A stretch of DNA of 57,065 nucleotides, from assembly GCA_038239305.1 (NCBI GenBank), contig JBBSEW010000020.1:1-57065 (forward strand), written 5' to 3'. The DNA is from JALYUA01 sp038239305 (lineage in GTDB: Bacteria; Acidobacteriota; Thermoanaerobaculia; UBA5066; Gp7-AA6). The stretch's first letter is position 1. Every line of letters starts with the position of its first letter. Under the pieces are notes generated by a model, which saw nothing but the letters and a program-made list of their open reading frames with translations, did not search any database and was not told the origin of the DNA. A program made the position numbers and the translations under genes. Shown one piece after another: positions 49,137-56,978 of the stretch.

Positions 49137-49765
49137 GACGCGGCCTCGGCGGCGATTGCCTGGGGAGGACTCGAGATCTCGGACAGGCGCTGCCGGACAT
49201 AGAGGCGGGCACGATGAAGTCGGGACTTGAATGCGGGTATCGAGATGTCGAGGACCTCGGCGATCTCGTTTGCGGACATACCCTCGACATCGTTCATCCA
49301 GATCACGTCGCGGTAAGCGGGCGGCAGCTCCGCGATGAATCCTTCGGCGCGGGTCGCGAGCTCCCGCAACGCGGCCTCGTCGTCGATCGCCAGGGCGCCG
49401 TCCGGCAGGCTCATCGAGGCGAAGTGGCCGTCCGAGTCGAACCGCGGGAGGTAATCCTCGATGGCAACGGTCTTCACGGGAGGACGTCGGCGGGCGCGGC
49501 TGTAGGCCGTGTTGAGCGCGACCCGATAAAACCAGGAAAAGAATTTCTTGCTCTCATCGAAGGTGTCGATCTTCCGGTAGAGGGTCAGGAACGCGTCCTG
49601 GGTGGATTCTTCGGCGTCCTCCGCGTTGCGGAGAACTCCGTAGGAGAGGGAGTAGACCCGGGCATGGTAGCGGGCGACCATATCCTCGAAGGCCTGGCTG
49701 TCGCCGGACTTGATCCCGCGAACCAGATCGAGGTCGGTCTTGTCGGATTCGTTCTTCTCACTCAT
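49133..49765 (-). CDS. ECF-type RNA polymerase sigma factor
   Basis: A 210-residue sigma factor. Region 2 has MVARYHARVYSLSYGVLRNA, EDAEESTQDAFLTLYRKIDT and FSWFYRVALNTAYSRARRRP; region 4 has LPPAYRDVIWMNDVEGMSAN and EIAEVLDISIPAFKSRLHRA. The start at 49765 (MSEKNES) fits ECF N-termini; an AAGGAG lies 14 bases upstream, somewhat far. It is the first gene of an operon with an anti-sigma factor and a membrane protein, and it probably drives its own transcription. The signal is unknown. Confidence 0.94.
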   Translation of the reverse strand: MSEKNESDKTDLDLVRGIKSGDSQAFEDMVARYHARVYSLSYGVLRNAEDAEESTQDAFLTLYRKIDTFDESKKFFSWFYRVALNTAYSRARRRPPVKTVAIEDYLPRFDSDGHFASMSLPDGALAIDDEAALRELATRAEGFIAELPPAYRDVIWMNDVEGMSANEIAEVLDISIPAFKSRLHRARLYVRQRLSEISSPPQAIAAEAAS

Positions 49766-49837
49766 GAAGTACGCGGAAGCTCCTTGAGAGATTCGGATTC
49801 TACTCGGGCCGATTCGGAGATGGGGGCGAGGGGGACT

Positions 49838-49876
49838 CGGGTGATCGGGCGATCGGGTGATCAATCGGGAGATCAA
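49838..49876. repeat. Octamer tandem repeat (GATCGGGT/GATCGGGC)
   Basis: About four copies upstream of the sigma-factor gene and about 150 bases before tRNA-Ser(GGA). Confidence 0.75.
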
Positions 49877-50022
49877 ACTCTAGTGGCGGAGAGGAGGGGA
49901 TGGTCGCCGCGGTTACGCGGCGACGCCTCCAGCGTGGCGGGCTGTTCTTTTCCTGCAGGGCGACGGCTCGAACCCCGCCCGATTCGACTCGTCTCCTGTC
50001 TTGACGTATGTTTGGCGGCCCC

Positions 50023-50111
50023 GGAGAGGTGTCCGAGTGGCTTAAGGAGCACGCTTGGAAAGCGTGTGTGCCCAAAAGGTACCAGGGGTTCGAATCCCCT
50101 CCTCTCCGCCA
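50023..50111 (+). tRNA. tRNA-Ser(GGA)
   Basis: A class II tRNA of 89 bases with encoded CCA. The acceptor GGAGAGG pairs with CCTCTCC; the anticodon arm is CACGC-TTGGAAA-GCGTG with anticodon GGA. There is a long variable arm, and the T arm is GGGG-TTCGAAT-CCCC. A TATGTT element 11 bases upstream may be the -10. The 3' end is tandemly copied immediately downstream. Confidence 0.97.
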
Positions 50112-50169
50112 TATCCCCTCCTCTCCGCCATATCCCCTCCTCTCCGCCATATCCCCTCCTCCGCCATAT
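50096..50169 (+). repeat. Tandem copies of the tRNA-Ser(GGA) 3' end
   Basis: A 19-base unit, CCCCTCCTCTCCGCCATAT, begins inside the tRNA T-stem/acceptor (50096-50114). It is repeated exactly at 50115-50133 and 50134-50152, then as a 17-base variant at 50153-50169. Each copy repeats the acceptor 3' strand, discriminator and CCA. Confidence 0.92.
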
Positions 50170-50241
50170 CCGCCTCTCCTCGTTTCGTCGTCCAACGGGC
50201 CCACCCGACACGGCCTCTCAACGATCCAAGGGGCGCCGCGT

Positions 50242-50553
50242 CTACCTGTCTCCGGCGATGGCTCTCAGGCCGTCCCAGCTGTAGATGCCGTCGTTGTGGC
50301 GGTCGGCCCAGTCGATCTGGAGCGCGTAGCCACCGACCCGGCGATGGCCCGCCACCTGGAAGGAGAGCGGCGTGTAGGGCCTCTCGGGACCCTTGTAGAG
50401 GTTACCGAGGATGTCCCGCTCCCCTTTGCACATCGCGCAGGGGCAGGCCCGGCGCAAGGCCTCGAGCGGGATGTAGTCCTCGCGTCCGTCCGGCCACACG
50501 AGCACGAGCTCGTGGCCGACGAAGAGTACGTTGGTCGCGGAGAGGTTGGCCAT
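50242..50553 (-). CDS. DUF971-domain protein
   Basis: A 103-residue small protein of the DUF971/GBBH-like N-terminal family: LVLVWPDGREDYIPLEALRR, ACPCAMCKGERD, then the C-terminal VGGYALQIDWADRHNDGIYS and WDGLRAIA. The CPCAxC cysteines are a usual feature and may bind a metal. Related proteins are encoded beside Fe-S assembly or Mrp genes in other bacteria; here the neighbours are a tRNA and repeats, so nothing can be added from context. Confidence 0.9.
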   Translation of the reverse strand: MANLSATNVLFVGHELVLVWPDGREDYIPLEALRRACPCAMCKGERDILGNLYKGPERPYTPLSFQVAGHRRVGGYALQIDWADRHNDGIYSWDGLRAIAGDR

Positions 50554-50579
50554 GGGGCGATAGTAACGTCAGGTTGCGC

Positions 50580-50812
50580 CGGGGAGGAATCTCGCGACCG
50601 ATCGAACGATCGGGTTATCGACGATCGGGGAGCGGCTCCGGCTTCTGTGGGAGCGTCGGCTCAAAAAGTGAGAATCGGGTGATCGGGTGATCGGGTGATC
50701 GGGTGATCAATCAGAGGAATCGGGCGATCGGGGAATCGGGGGAATCGGCCTCATTTGTCTCCCGCCGGCGAGAAGCGACGCTTCTCTCTCGTTTCCCGTT
50801 TCCCGTTTTCCG
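50580..50812. repeat. Octamer (GATCGGGT) and heptamer (TTTCCCG) repeats
   Basis: Five or more GATCGGGT units at 50669-50710, degenerate GGAATCGG units to 50750, and TTTCCCG units at 50789-50806, ending about ten bases before the stop codon of the last permease gene. No gene is supported in 50554-50814. Confidence 0.8.
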
Positions 50813-50814
50813 TC

Positions 50815-52098
50815 TCACTCGTACCGCAGCGCTTCGATCGGGTCGAGGCGGGAGGCCTTCACGGCCGGATAGAGGCCGAAGAAGATGCCGACGGAAAGGG
50901 ACACGGCGAGGCCCATCAGGATCGCCCACAGGGGCGTCTCGGCCGGCAACGCCTCGAAAACCCTCTTGATGAGGGCCGGAACCGCGACACCGACGGCGAC
51001 GCCGATGGCGCCTCCCAGGAGCGAGAGCGTCGCGGCCTCCGTCAGGAACTGCAGCACGATGTCGCGCCGGAACGCGCCGACCGCCTTGCGCACGCCGATC
51101 TCCCGCGTCCGTTCCGTCACGGAGACGAGCATGATGTTCATCACACCGACGCCGCCGATCAGGAGAGAAATCAGCGCGATGAAGATCATCGCGAGGGTGA
51201 TGCCGCTCGTGATCCCCTGGAAGCTTTCGATCATCTTGTCCGGCGTCACGATCCCGAAATCGTCCGGCTTGTCGAACGCGACGTGGCGCCGGACCCGGAG
51301 GATCTGCCGCGACTTCTCGATCAGGGAAGCCACCTGGTCCGGCCGATTCGGGACGGTCGCGATGCGCAAAGCGTCGCCCTCGCTGCCGCCAGCACGGATC
51401 CACGGAAAGCGCCGGTCGAATGTCGTGATCGGGATCAGGAGGAAGTTGTCGTTCGACTCACCGAACATCTTCCCCTTCTTGTCCAGCAGCCCGACGACCG
51501 TATAGGAGTCGTGCCCGATCTGCATCCGCTTGTTGATCGGATCTTCCCGGGGAAACAGGCGCTCCCGGATGTCGTCGCCGATGACCGCCACGTCCGCCGC
51601 GTGATCGACGTCCTGCTCCGTGATGAACCGCCCCTCCGTCACGACGCGGTTCTGGGCCTGCGGGTATTCCTGCATCACGCCGAAAATCCGCGGCGACTTC
51701 AGCTCGCCGTCGCGGTAGTGCGCGTGGAAGTCCGTGTTGTTCCACAGATAGCGCTGCGGCGAGACCGCGCGGATCTCCGGAACGCCGGCCCGAAGGGCCG
51801 CCGCGTCCTCCAGGGTCAGATCCTTGCGGCGAAGCTCACCCTCCGGGCGCGGGCCTCCCGGTCCGAATCGAGGCTCGTACTTCTGAAACATGACGAGCGT
51901 CGCGCCGAAGCTCTGGAAATTGCGAATCATGCTGTTGTTGAAGCCGGTCACGATCGACACCATCGCGATCACCGTCGCCACGCCCACGACGACGCCGAGA
52001 ATCGTGAGACCGGCGCGGAGCTTGTGAGCCCAGACGGCCACGAGCGCGAATCGAAAGTTCTCTCCGAAGCCGCGGCGGAACTGGCCCGGTCGCGGCAT
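50815..52098 (-). CDS. MacB/FtsX-type ABC transporter permease (third of three)
   Basis: A 427-residue permease with an N-terminal helix (LRAGLTILGVVVGVATVIAM), a large periplasmic MacB core domain (residues about 50-290) and three C-terminal helices of the FtsX domain. Conserved ends are LIGGVGVMNIMLVSVTERTR, EIGVRKAVGAFRRDIVLQFL and LDPIEALRYE. It is a close paralogue of the preceding permease, from which it is separated by seven bases. MacB-type systems use an ATPase to move the periplasmic part (mechanotransmission) and drive efflux or lipoprotein release. No ATPase domain is fused here. Confidence 0.92.
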   Translation of the reverse strand: MPRPGQFRRGFGENFRFALVAVWAHKLRAGLTILGVVVGVATVIAMVSIVTGFNNSMIRNFQSFGATLVMFQKYEPRFGPGGPRPEGELRRKDLTLEDAAALRAGVPEIRAVSPQRYLWNNTDFHAHYRDGELKSPRIFGVMQEYPQAQNRVVTEGRFITEQDVDHAADVAVIGDDIRERLFPREDPINKRMQIGHDSYTVVGLLDKKGKMFGESNDNFLLIPITTFDRRFPWIRAGGSEGDALRIATVPNRPDQVASLIEKSRQILRVRRHVAFDKPDDFGIVTPDKMIESFQGITSGITLAMIFIALISLLIGGVGVMNIMLVSVTERTREIGVRKAVGAFRRDIVLQFLTEAATLSLLGGAIGVAVGVAVPALIKRVFEALPAETPLWAILMGLAVSLSVGIFFGLYPAVKASRLDPIEALRYE

Positions 52099-52105
52099 CC
52101 CGCTC

Positions 52106-53380
52106 CTATTCGTAGCGAAGAGCTTCGATCGGGTCCAGGCGGGACGCCTTCACGGCGGGATACAGGCCGAAGAAGATTCCGACCGACATCGACACCAGCA
52201 GCCCGACGAGAATCGCCCACACGGGAGTCTCCGCGGGCAGCGCCGCGAAGGCCATCTTGATGATCCGCGGGACGGCAATCCCGAGCAGCACGCCGATCGC
52301 ACCGCCGAGGAGCGAGAGTGTCGTCGCTTCCGTCAGGAACTGGAGGACGATGTCTCGGCGGAAGGCTCCTACGGCCTTGCGCACGCCGATCTCTTTCGTC
52401 CGCTCGGTCACCGAGACCAGCATGATGTTCATCACGCCGACGCCGCCGATCAGGAGCGAGATCATCGCGATGAAGATCATCGCGCCCGTGACGCCATTCG
52501 TGATGCCCTGGAAGCTCTCGATCAGCTTGTCCGGCGTGTAGAGAGCGAAGTCGTCCGGCTTGTCGAACGGCACGTGGCGGCGCGCGCGAAGAACGGCGCG
52601 GCCCTTTTCCATGATCGTCTGGACCTGGTCGGGCCGGTACGGGACCGTCGCAATGTGGATCGTGTCTCCGCCGCTCGTCCGAATGAACGGGAACTGATGG
52701 TCGAAGGCCGTAAAGGTGAGCGCAACGAAGTTGTCGTTCGAGTGGCCCATCATCTTGCCCTTGATCTCGAAGACGCCCACCACGATGTACTGCGTGCCGT
52801 TCAAAGTGACCGACTTGTTGAGCGGATCCTCGTGCGCGAAGAGGGCCTGCCGCACGTCCTCCCCGATCACCATGACGTTGGCCGAATGCTCCATGTCGGA
52901 TTCCGTGATGAAACGGCCGTAGGCGACGAAATGGTTGTTCGCGAGCGAGTAGTCCGGAGTCGCGCCGAGGACCGTCGGCGTCGTCGTCTCGGAATCCCGG
53001 TACTTCAGGCGGACGTCGGTGTTCCACAGGTACCGCTCCGGCGAAACCGCCCGCATCTCGGGCACGGATTCCTTGAGAGCGAGCGCGTCCTCGTAGGTGA
53101 GGTCCTTCCGGCGCTTCTCATCCTCGCCGCGGCCGCCCGGGCCGAACCGGGATTCGTACTTCTGGAACTGAACGAGAGTGGCGCCGAAGCTCTGGAAGTT
53201 GCGCACCATCGCGTTGTTGAAGCCGGTCACGATGGAGACCATCGTGATCACGGTCGCCACGCCCACGACGATTCCGAGCACGGTCAGAGCGGCACGCAGC
53301 TTGTGCGTCCGCACGGCGACGAGGGCGAACCGGACGTTCTCTCCGAAGCCGCGGCGCAGGTGCGAGAAGACTTGAGTCAT
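52106..53380 (-). CDS. MacB/FtsX-type ABC transporter permease (second of three)
   Basis: A 424-residue permease with the same layout: N-terminal helix (LRAALTVLGIVVGVATVITM), MacB periplasmic domain with YLWNTDVRLKYRDSETTTPT, and FtsX helices ending LDPIEALRYE. It shares near-identical stretches with the third permease (VRKAVGAFRRDIVLQFLTEA), so the two arose by duplication, yet their periplasmic domains differ clearly. They may form a heterodimer. It lies 27 bases after the first permease. No ATP-binding domain is present. Confidence 0.92.
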   Translation of the reverse strand: MTQVFSHLRRGFGENVRFALVAVRTHKLRAALTVLGIVVGVATVITMVSIVTGFNNAMVRNFQSFGATLVQFQKYESRFGPGGRGEDEKRRKDLTYEDALALKESVPEMRAVSPERYLWNTDVRLKYRDSETTTPTVLGATPDYSLANNHFVAYGRFITESDMEHSANVMVIGEDVRQALFAHEDPLNKSVTLNGTQYIVVGVFEIKGKMMGHSNDNFVALTFTAFDHQFPFIRTSGGDTIHIATVPYRPDQVQTIMEKGRAVLRARRHVPFDKPDDFALYTPDKLIESFQGITNGVTGAMIFIAMISLLIGGVGVMNIMLVSVTERTKEIGVRKAVGAFRRDIVLQFLTEATTLSLLGGAIGVLLGIAVPRIIKMAFAALPAETPVWAILVGLLVSMSVGIFFGLYPAVKASRLDPIEALRYE

Positions 53381-53407
53381 GGATTCGCGTCCTTCAGGCC
53401 TGCGTCG

Positions 53408-54622
53408 TCATTCATACCGCAGCGCTTCGACGGGAGGCAGCTTGCTCGCCTGCGCGGATGGAATCCAGCCGGCCAGCAGGCCCGTAACGGTCGCCACGCC
53501 GATTCCGATCACGATGAAGGAGAACTTGACCTGGGCGGGAAACACCTGGTTCACCGCGAGAGCGATCAGCGAGCCGAGCGCAACGCCAATCGCCCCGCCC
53601 ACCGCCGAGAGAAGCGCCGCCTCGAGAAGGAACTGCCAGCGGATATCGCGGCGGCGCGCGCCGAGAGCCCGCCGGACGCCGATCTCTTTGGTTCGCTCGA
53701 CCACCGAGACGAACATGATGTTGGCGATCACGATGGCGCCGACCACGAGCGAGATTCCCGAGATGAAGATCATCAGGAGGAAAGCGCCCGCGGAGATGTT
53801 CTTCCAGAGATCCTGCAGCAGCTCGGCCGTGACGAGACCGAACGGATCGTCCTTGTCGAACTTCGTCTTGCGGAGCGCTCGAAGAATCGAACGCACCTCG
53901 TCGGTCGAACCCGCGACGCCGGCGACGCCATTCCTGGGCTTGATGAAGATGCCGATGTCCGAGGTCGGAGCGACGTGCTTGTGGAAGACCGTCAGGGGCA
54001 TGTAGACGACGTTGTCCTGGCTCTGGCCCATGACGTTGCCCTGCTTCGCCAGCGTCCCGATGACCTTGACCGGAAACCCGTCCACTTTCATGACGCGCCC
54101 GATCGGATCCTGGGTTCCGAAGAGCTGATCCTGCACGTCCCACCCGATCACCGCGACGGAGGCTGCCGTGTCGTACTCGGACTGCGTGAAATAGCGGCCC
54201 GTCTCGATGTCGAAGGCCATCGCCGTGACCATGTTCGGCGTGTGCCCCTCGATCTGGACGTCGGAGAGCTTTTTGTTTTCGTATTTGACGGGCCGGTTGC
54301 GATCCCCGCGGCCGCCCACCTCCGCGCACGACCGGCACTCGTTGCGGACCATCTGCATGTCCGTCAGCGTGAGGTCCCGGCGCTTCATGGCGATCAACCA
54401 CTCTTCGCGGCTGGTGATGATCCCGTATTTCGTGAAGATCACGATGTCGGGGTTGAGGCCGATCACCTTGTCCTTCACATAGCTGTTCAAGCCGGAGATC
54501 ACGGAGACGACTCCCACCACGGTCGCCACACCGATGATGACGCCGAGCAGGGTCAGGAACGCGCGCAGCTTGTGGCGGGTCAGTGCCGACGCCGAGACAC
54601 GGAAGAGCTCGGGGATCGTCAT
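53408..54622 (-). CDS. MacB/FtsX-type ABC transporter permease (first of three)
   Basis: A 404-residue permease, more distant from the other two. It has an N-terminal helix (LRAFLTLLGVIIGVATVVGV), a periplasmic domain with two close cysteines (MVRNECRSCAEVGGRG), and FtsX helices with VVERTKEIGVRRALGARRRD and the end LPPVEALRYE. Its start codon overlaps the stop of the adaptor gene (ATGA), which couples the two. The Cys pair in the periplasmic domain could bind a metal or form a disulfide and is not seen in the other two permeases. Confidence 0.92.
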   Translation of the reverse strand: MTIPELFRVSASALTRHKLRAFLTLLGVIIGVATVVGVVSVISGLNSYVKDKVIGLNPDIVIFTKYGIITSREEWLIAMKRRDLTLTDMQMVRNECRSCAEVGGRGDRNRPVKYENKKLSDVQIEGHTPNMVTAMAFDIETGRYFTQSEYDTAASVAVIGWDVQDQLFGTQDPIGRVMKVDGFPVKVIGTLAKQGNVMGQSQDNVVYMPLTVFHKHVAPTSDIGIFIKPRNGVAGVAGSTDEVRSILRALRKTKFDKDDPFGLVTAELLQDLWKNISAGAFLLMIFISGISLVVGAIVIANIMFVSVVERTKEIGVRRALGARRRDIRWQFLLEAALLSAVGGAIGVALGSLIALAVNQVFPAQVKFSFIVIGIGVATVTGLLAGWIPSAQASKLPPVEALRYE

Positions 54623-55887
54623 GACGCCTTCGCGGGTCCGCCGCTTCCCGGCGCCTTTTCGTTTTCGATGATGACCTTGTCGCCTTCCTTGACCTGGCGC
54701 AGCGTCTTGAACGGCCCCGTCACGATCTCTTCGCCGGGTTTGACGCCATCCTTCACTTCGATCATGAGCTCGCCCGCGATTCCGGTGTCGACCTTCGAGA
54801 AGCCGAGCTTGCCGTTCTTGACGAGATAGACGCCCTCCTCGGTCGGAGCGCGGCCCGTCGCGGGCTTCGCCTTTTCATCCTTCTTTTTCGGCACGTCGCG
54901 CACGACGAGCGCCTGAATCGGAATCGCCGTCGCGCCTTCCTTCATGCCGGTCACGATGTCCGCGGTGACCGAGAAGCCCGGCCGGATCGTGGGCGGCGGA
55001 TCGTCCATGCGGATCTTGACCTTGAAGTTGATGGCCTCGGAGTTGGCGGTGAGCGACAACAGGTCCGGGTCGGTCTTCAGGATCGGAGAGGAGCCAACCT
55101 CCGTCACCGTGCCCTTGAACGTTTTCCCGGGATAGGCGTCGACGTTCAGGTTGGCGGCCTGGCCGAGCTTCACCTGCGGCACGGACGTTTCGTCCACCAT
55201 CATGACCGCTTCGACCTCGGACATGTCGGAAACCGTCAGGAGCTGCGTTCCCGCGTTGTTCATCGTGCCGATGACCGTCACTTCGCCCTCCTTGATGGGC
55301 AGGGACGTGACGATGCCGGAGATCGGAGCGGAGACCGTCGTCTTCGAGAGCGAGTCCCGGCTCGCGGCGAGATCGGCGCCGCTCGAGCGCAGGCGCGACT
55401 CCGTGGCCGCGACGGTCGCGACGGCGGTGTCATAGGTGGACCTGGCTTTCTGGTAGTCGGCCTCCGCGAGAATCTTCGCGGCAAAGTTCTGCTTCGCCCG
55501 CTCGTAGTCGTACTTTGCCTGCTGCGCGTTCGCGCGCGCGGCCTGCAGGTCGCCGCCCATCGCGGAGAGAGTCGCCTCGCGACCCGCGACGCCCGCGGCC
55601 AGCTGCGCCTTGTCGATCTGGAGCAGCAGCTGCCCCTTCCGGACCTGGTCGCCTTCTTTGACGGCGAGATTCACGATCTGGCCCATCACCAGCGCGGAGA
55701 GGTCCACTTTGGTGTGGGCCTGGATCTTCCCGTTGGCGGTCACCCTCGAGACGAGGTCGACCTTCTCGACCTTGGCGGTAGTGACCTTGGCGGCGTTCTT
55801 GTCCCGGCCGCGAATCGAGCCCATCAACACGACTCCGACGACCACCGCGACGGCGACGCCGGCCAGGATTTTCCATTTCTTCGACAT
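54619..55887 (-). CDS. Periplasmic adaptor (membrane fusion) protein, MacA/HlyD type
   Basis: A 422-residue adaptor with an N-terminal membrane anchor (ILAGVAVAVVVGVVLMGSIR). It then has barrel-sandwich hybrid halves (VTANGKIQAHTKVDLSALVM, VSAPISGIVTSLPIKEGEVT), an alpha hairpin (residues about 100-180, rich in Ala, Gln and Arg), a beta-barrel (DPPPTIRPGFSVTADIVTGM) and a membrane-proximal domain. A basic insertion (RDVPKKKDEKAKPA) is unusual. It would link the permeases to an outer-membrane channel. The start at 55887 follows GAGGAG with six bases. First gene of the adaptor-permease operon. Confidence 0.92.
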   Translation of the reverse strand: MSKKWKILAGVAVAVVVGVVLMGSIRGRDKNAAKVTTAKVEKVDLVSRVTANGKIQAHTKVDLSALVMGQIVNLAVKEGDQVRKGQLLLQIDKAQLAAGVAGREATLSAMGGDLQAARANAQQAKYDYERAKQNFAAKILAEADYQKARSTYDTAVATVAATESRLRSSGADLAASRDSLSKTTVSAPISGIVTSLPIKEGEVTVIGTMNNAGTQLLTVSDMSEVEAVMMVDETSVPQVKLGQAANLNVDAYPGKTFKGTVTEVGSSPILKTDPDLLSLTANSEAINFKVKIRMDDPPPTIRPGFSVTADIVTGMKEGATAIPIQALVVRDVPKKKDEKAKPATGRAPTEEGVYLVKNGKLGFSKVDTGIAGELMIEVKDGVKPGEEIVTGPFKTLRQVKEGDKVIIENEKAPGSGGPAKAS

Positions 55888-55899
55888 CTCGTGCTCCTC

Positions 55900-55945
55900 A
55901 GTGCTTCCAAGCTTCCAAGCTTCTTAGGCTTCTCAGCTTCCAGAC
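55900..55945. repeat. Octamer repeat (CTTCCAAG)
   Basis: CTTCCAAG occurs twice in tandem and degenerates into CTTCTTAGG and CTTCTCAG, upstream of the adaptor gene in the presumed promoter region. Confidence 0.7.
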
Positions 55946-56021
55946 ATTAAAATCGAATCACCGATATTGCTGTTTTACGGTCTGGCCGGGGGAAAGTTCT
56001 CCGGCGAAGGCCCTGTGGAAG

Positions 56022-56098
56022 TGGTGCGCCCAGGAGGATTTGAACCCCCAACCTCCTGATCCGTAGTCAGACGCTCTATCCAGTTGAGCTATGGGCGC
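56022..56098 (-). tRNA. tRNA-Arg(ACG)
   Basis: 77 bases with encoded CCA on the minus strand. The acceptor GCGCCCA pairs with TGGGCGC; the anticodon loop is CTACGGA with anticodon ACG. This is the bacterial tRNA whose A34 is deaminated to inosine, so that it reads CGU, CGC and CGA. It is divergent from tadA, 116 bases away. Confidence 0.96.
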
Positions 56099-56214
56099 AG
56101 GAACCGCGGAGGCTAACGGAAACGGGCTCCCTTTTCAAGGCGGCGACCCCGCCTTATCCCCTGCAAACAGGAGAACTTCCGCGAGAACCGGCACAGGCGC
56201 ACTATTCTAGCCGG

Positions 56215-56703
56215 ATGACTCCCGGAGATGTCGCGACTCCTCCGCCCTTCACCGCCGCCGACGAGACCTTCTTTCGGGAGGCCCTCGCCTTCGCGCGCAT
56301 CGCCTACGCCGAGCGGGAGGTCCCGATCGGGGCTGTCGTCGTCCAGAACGGCCGGATCATCGGACGAGGCCGGAATCAGCGCGAATTCCTGTCGGATCCG
56401 ACCGCCCACGCCGAGATCGAGGCGCTCCGGGATGCGGGCCAGGAAGCCGGGACGTGGCATCTGGAAGGCGCTACTCTTTATGCCACGCTCGAGCCGTGCC
56501 CGATGTGCGCCGGGGCCGCCGTCAACGCACGGATCGCCCGGATCGTTTTCGGCTGCGCCGACCCGAAGGCCGGCTCTTGCGGCACTCTGGGGAACATTCC
56601 GCAGGATCCGAGGCTGAACCACCGGTGCGAGGTCGCGGGAGGCCTTCTGGCCGGTGAGAGCGCCGACCTGCTGCAGAGGTTTTTCCGGGCGAAGCGAGGC
56701 TGA
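56215..56703 (+). CDS. tadA: tRNA-specific adenosine deaminase TadA
   Basis: A 162-residue cytidine-deaminase-fold enzyme that deaminates A34 of tRNA-Arg(ACG) to inosine. Zinc ligands and the catalytic Glu are HAEIE (H65, E67) and PCPMC (C95, C98). Family landmarks are EVPIGAVVVQNGRIIGRGRN, ARIVFGCADPKAGSCGTLGN and HRCEVAGGLLAGESADLLQR. The ATG at 56215 has only a TATTCT-like element six bases upstream and no Shine-Dalgarno. It lies beside the gene for its expected substrate, tRNA-Arg(ACG). Confidence 0.96.
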   Translation: MTPGDVATPPPFTAADETFFREALAFARIAYAEREVPIGAVVVQNGRIIGRGRNQREFLSDPTAHAEIEALRDAGQEAGTWHLEGATLYATLEPCPMCAGAAVNARIARIVFGCADPKAGSCGTLGNIPQDPRLNHRCEVAGGLLAGESADLLQRFFRAKRG

Positions 56704-56751
56704 GCCGGAGAGCCGTTGTCGGTCACCCGGTATCGATCGTCCGTTAGTCAG

Positions 56752-56810
56752 AGACGGAAGAAAGGGAAGAGACGGAAGTAGCGGAAGTGACGGAAGTAGC
56801 GGAAGTGACA
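56752..56810. repeat. Nonamer tandem repeat (CGGAAGTAG/CGGAAGTGA)
   Basis: About five head-to-tail copies of a 9-base unit lie downstream of tadA, alternating between the two variants. Confidence 0.8.
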
Positions 56811-56813
56811 TGG

Positions 56814-56828
56814 CGGAGAGGGAGGGAT
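56814..56828. repeat. Inverted copy of the tRNA-Ser(CGA) 3' end
   Basis: CGGAGAGGGAGGGAT is the exact reverse complement of the last 15 window bases (57051-57065), which are the T-stem/acceptor end of tRNA-Ser(CGA). Confidence 0.85.
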
Positions 56829-56945
56829 AAGCGCCGGCCTACCGGCGCTGCCTACTCCGTGGCAACTGGACCTCCTGGACCTGGCCCGGCTCGAACCCTC
56901 GGCCGGGTTCCTAGGTTCCATCCGTCAGGACTGCCACAGCGCCGA
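56829..56945. ncRNA. Candidate structured RNA between tadA and tRNA-Ser(CGA)
   Basis: No open frame is plausible here. The sequence can form a long rod: CGGCGCT (56843-56849) with AGCGCCG (56938-56944), GTGGCA (56859-56864) with TGCCAC (56932-56937), a partly paired middle around CCTGG/CCTAGG, and an apical CCCGGC/GCCGGG (56885-56890 with 56902-56907) around an 11-base loop. A competing hairpin, AGCGCCGG-CCTA-CCGGCGCT, could form at 56830-56849. The shape recalls 6S-type RNAs, but I recognise no conserved sequence and the strand is undecided. Confidence 0.35.
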
Positions 56946-56952
56946 TCCGAAA

Positions 56953-56961
56953 TGCTAGGAT
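56953..56961 (+). promoter_or_regulatory. Extended -10 of the tRNA-Ser(CGA) gene
   Basis: TGCTAGGAT, an extended -10 pattern, ends about 18 bases before the tRNA. No good -35 is seen 17 bases further upstream. Confidence 0.4.
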
Positions 56962-56978
56962 TCCGCCCCCCAACCCCC

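Noticed and set aside
50096..50169. CRISPR-like array after tRNA-Ser(GGA)
   Set aside because: The copies abut directly, have no unique spacers and derive from the tRNA end; no cas gene is in the window.
50096..50169. Attachment site of an integrated element at tRNA-Ser
   Set aside because: No integrase, no distant second copy flanking foreign DNA, and neighbouring genes look native in composition.
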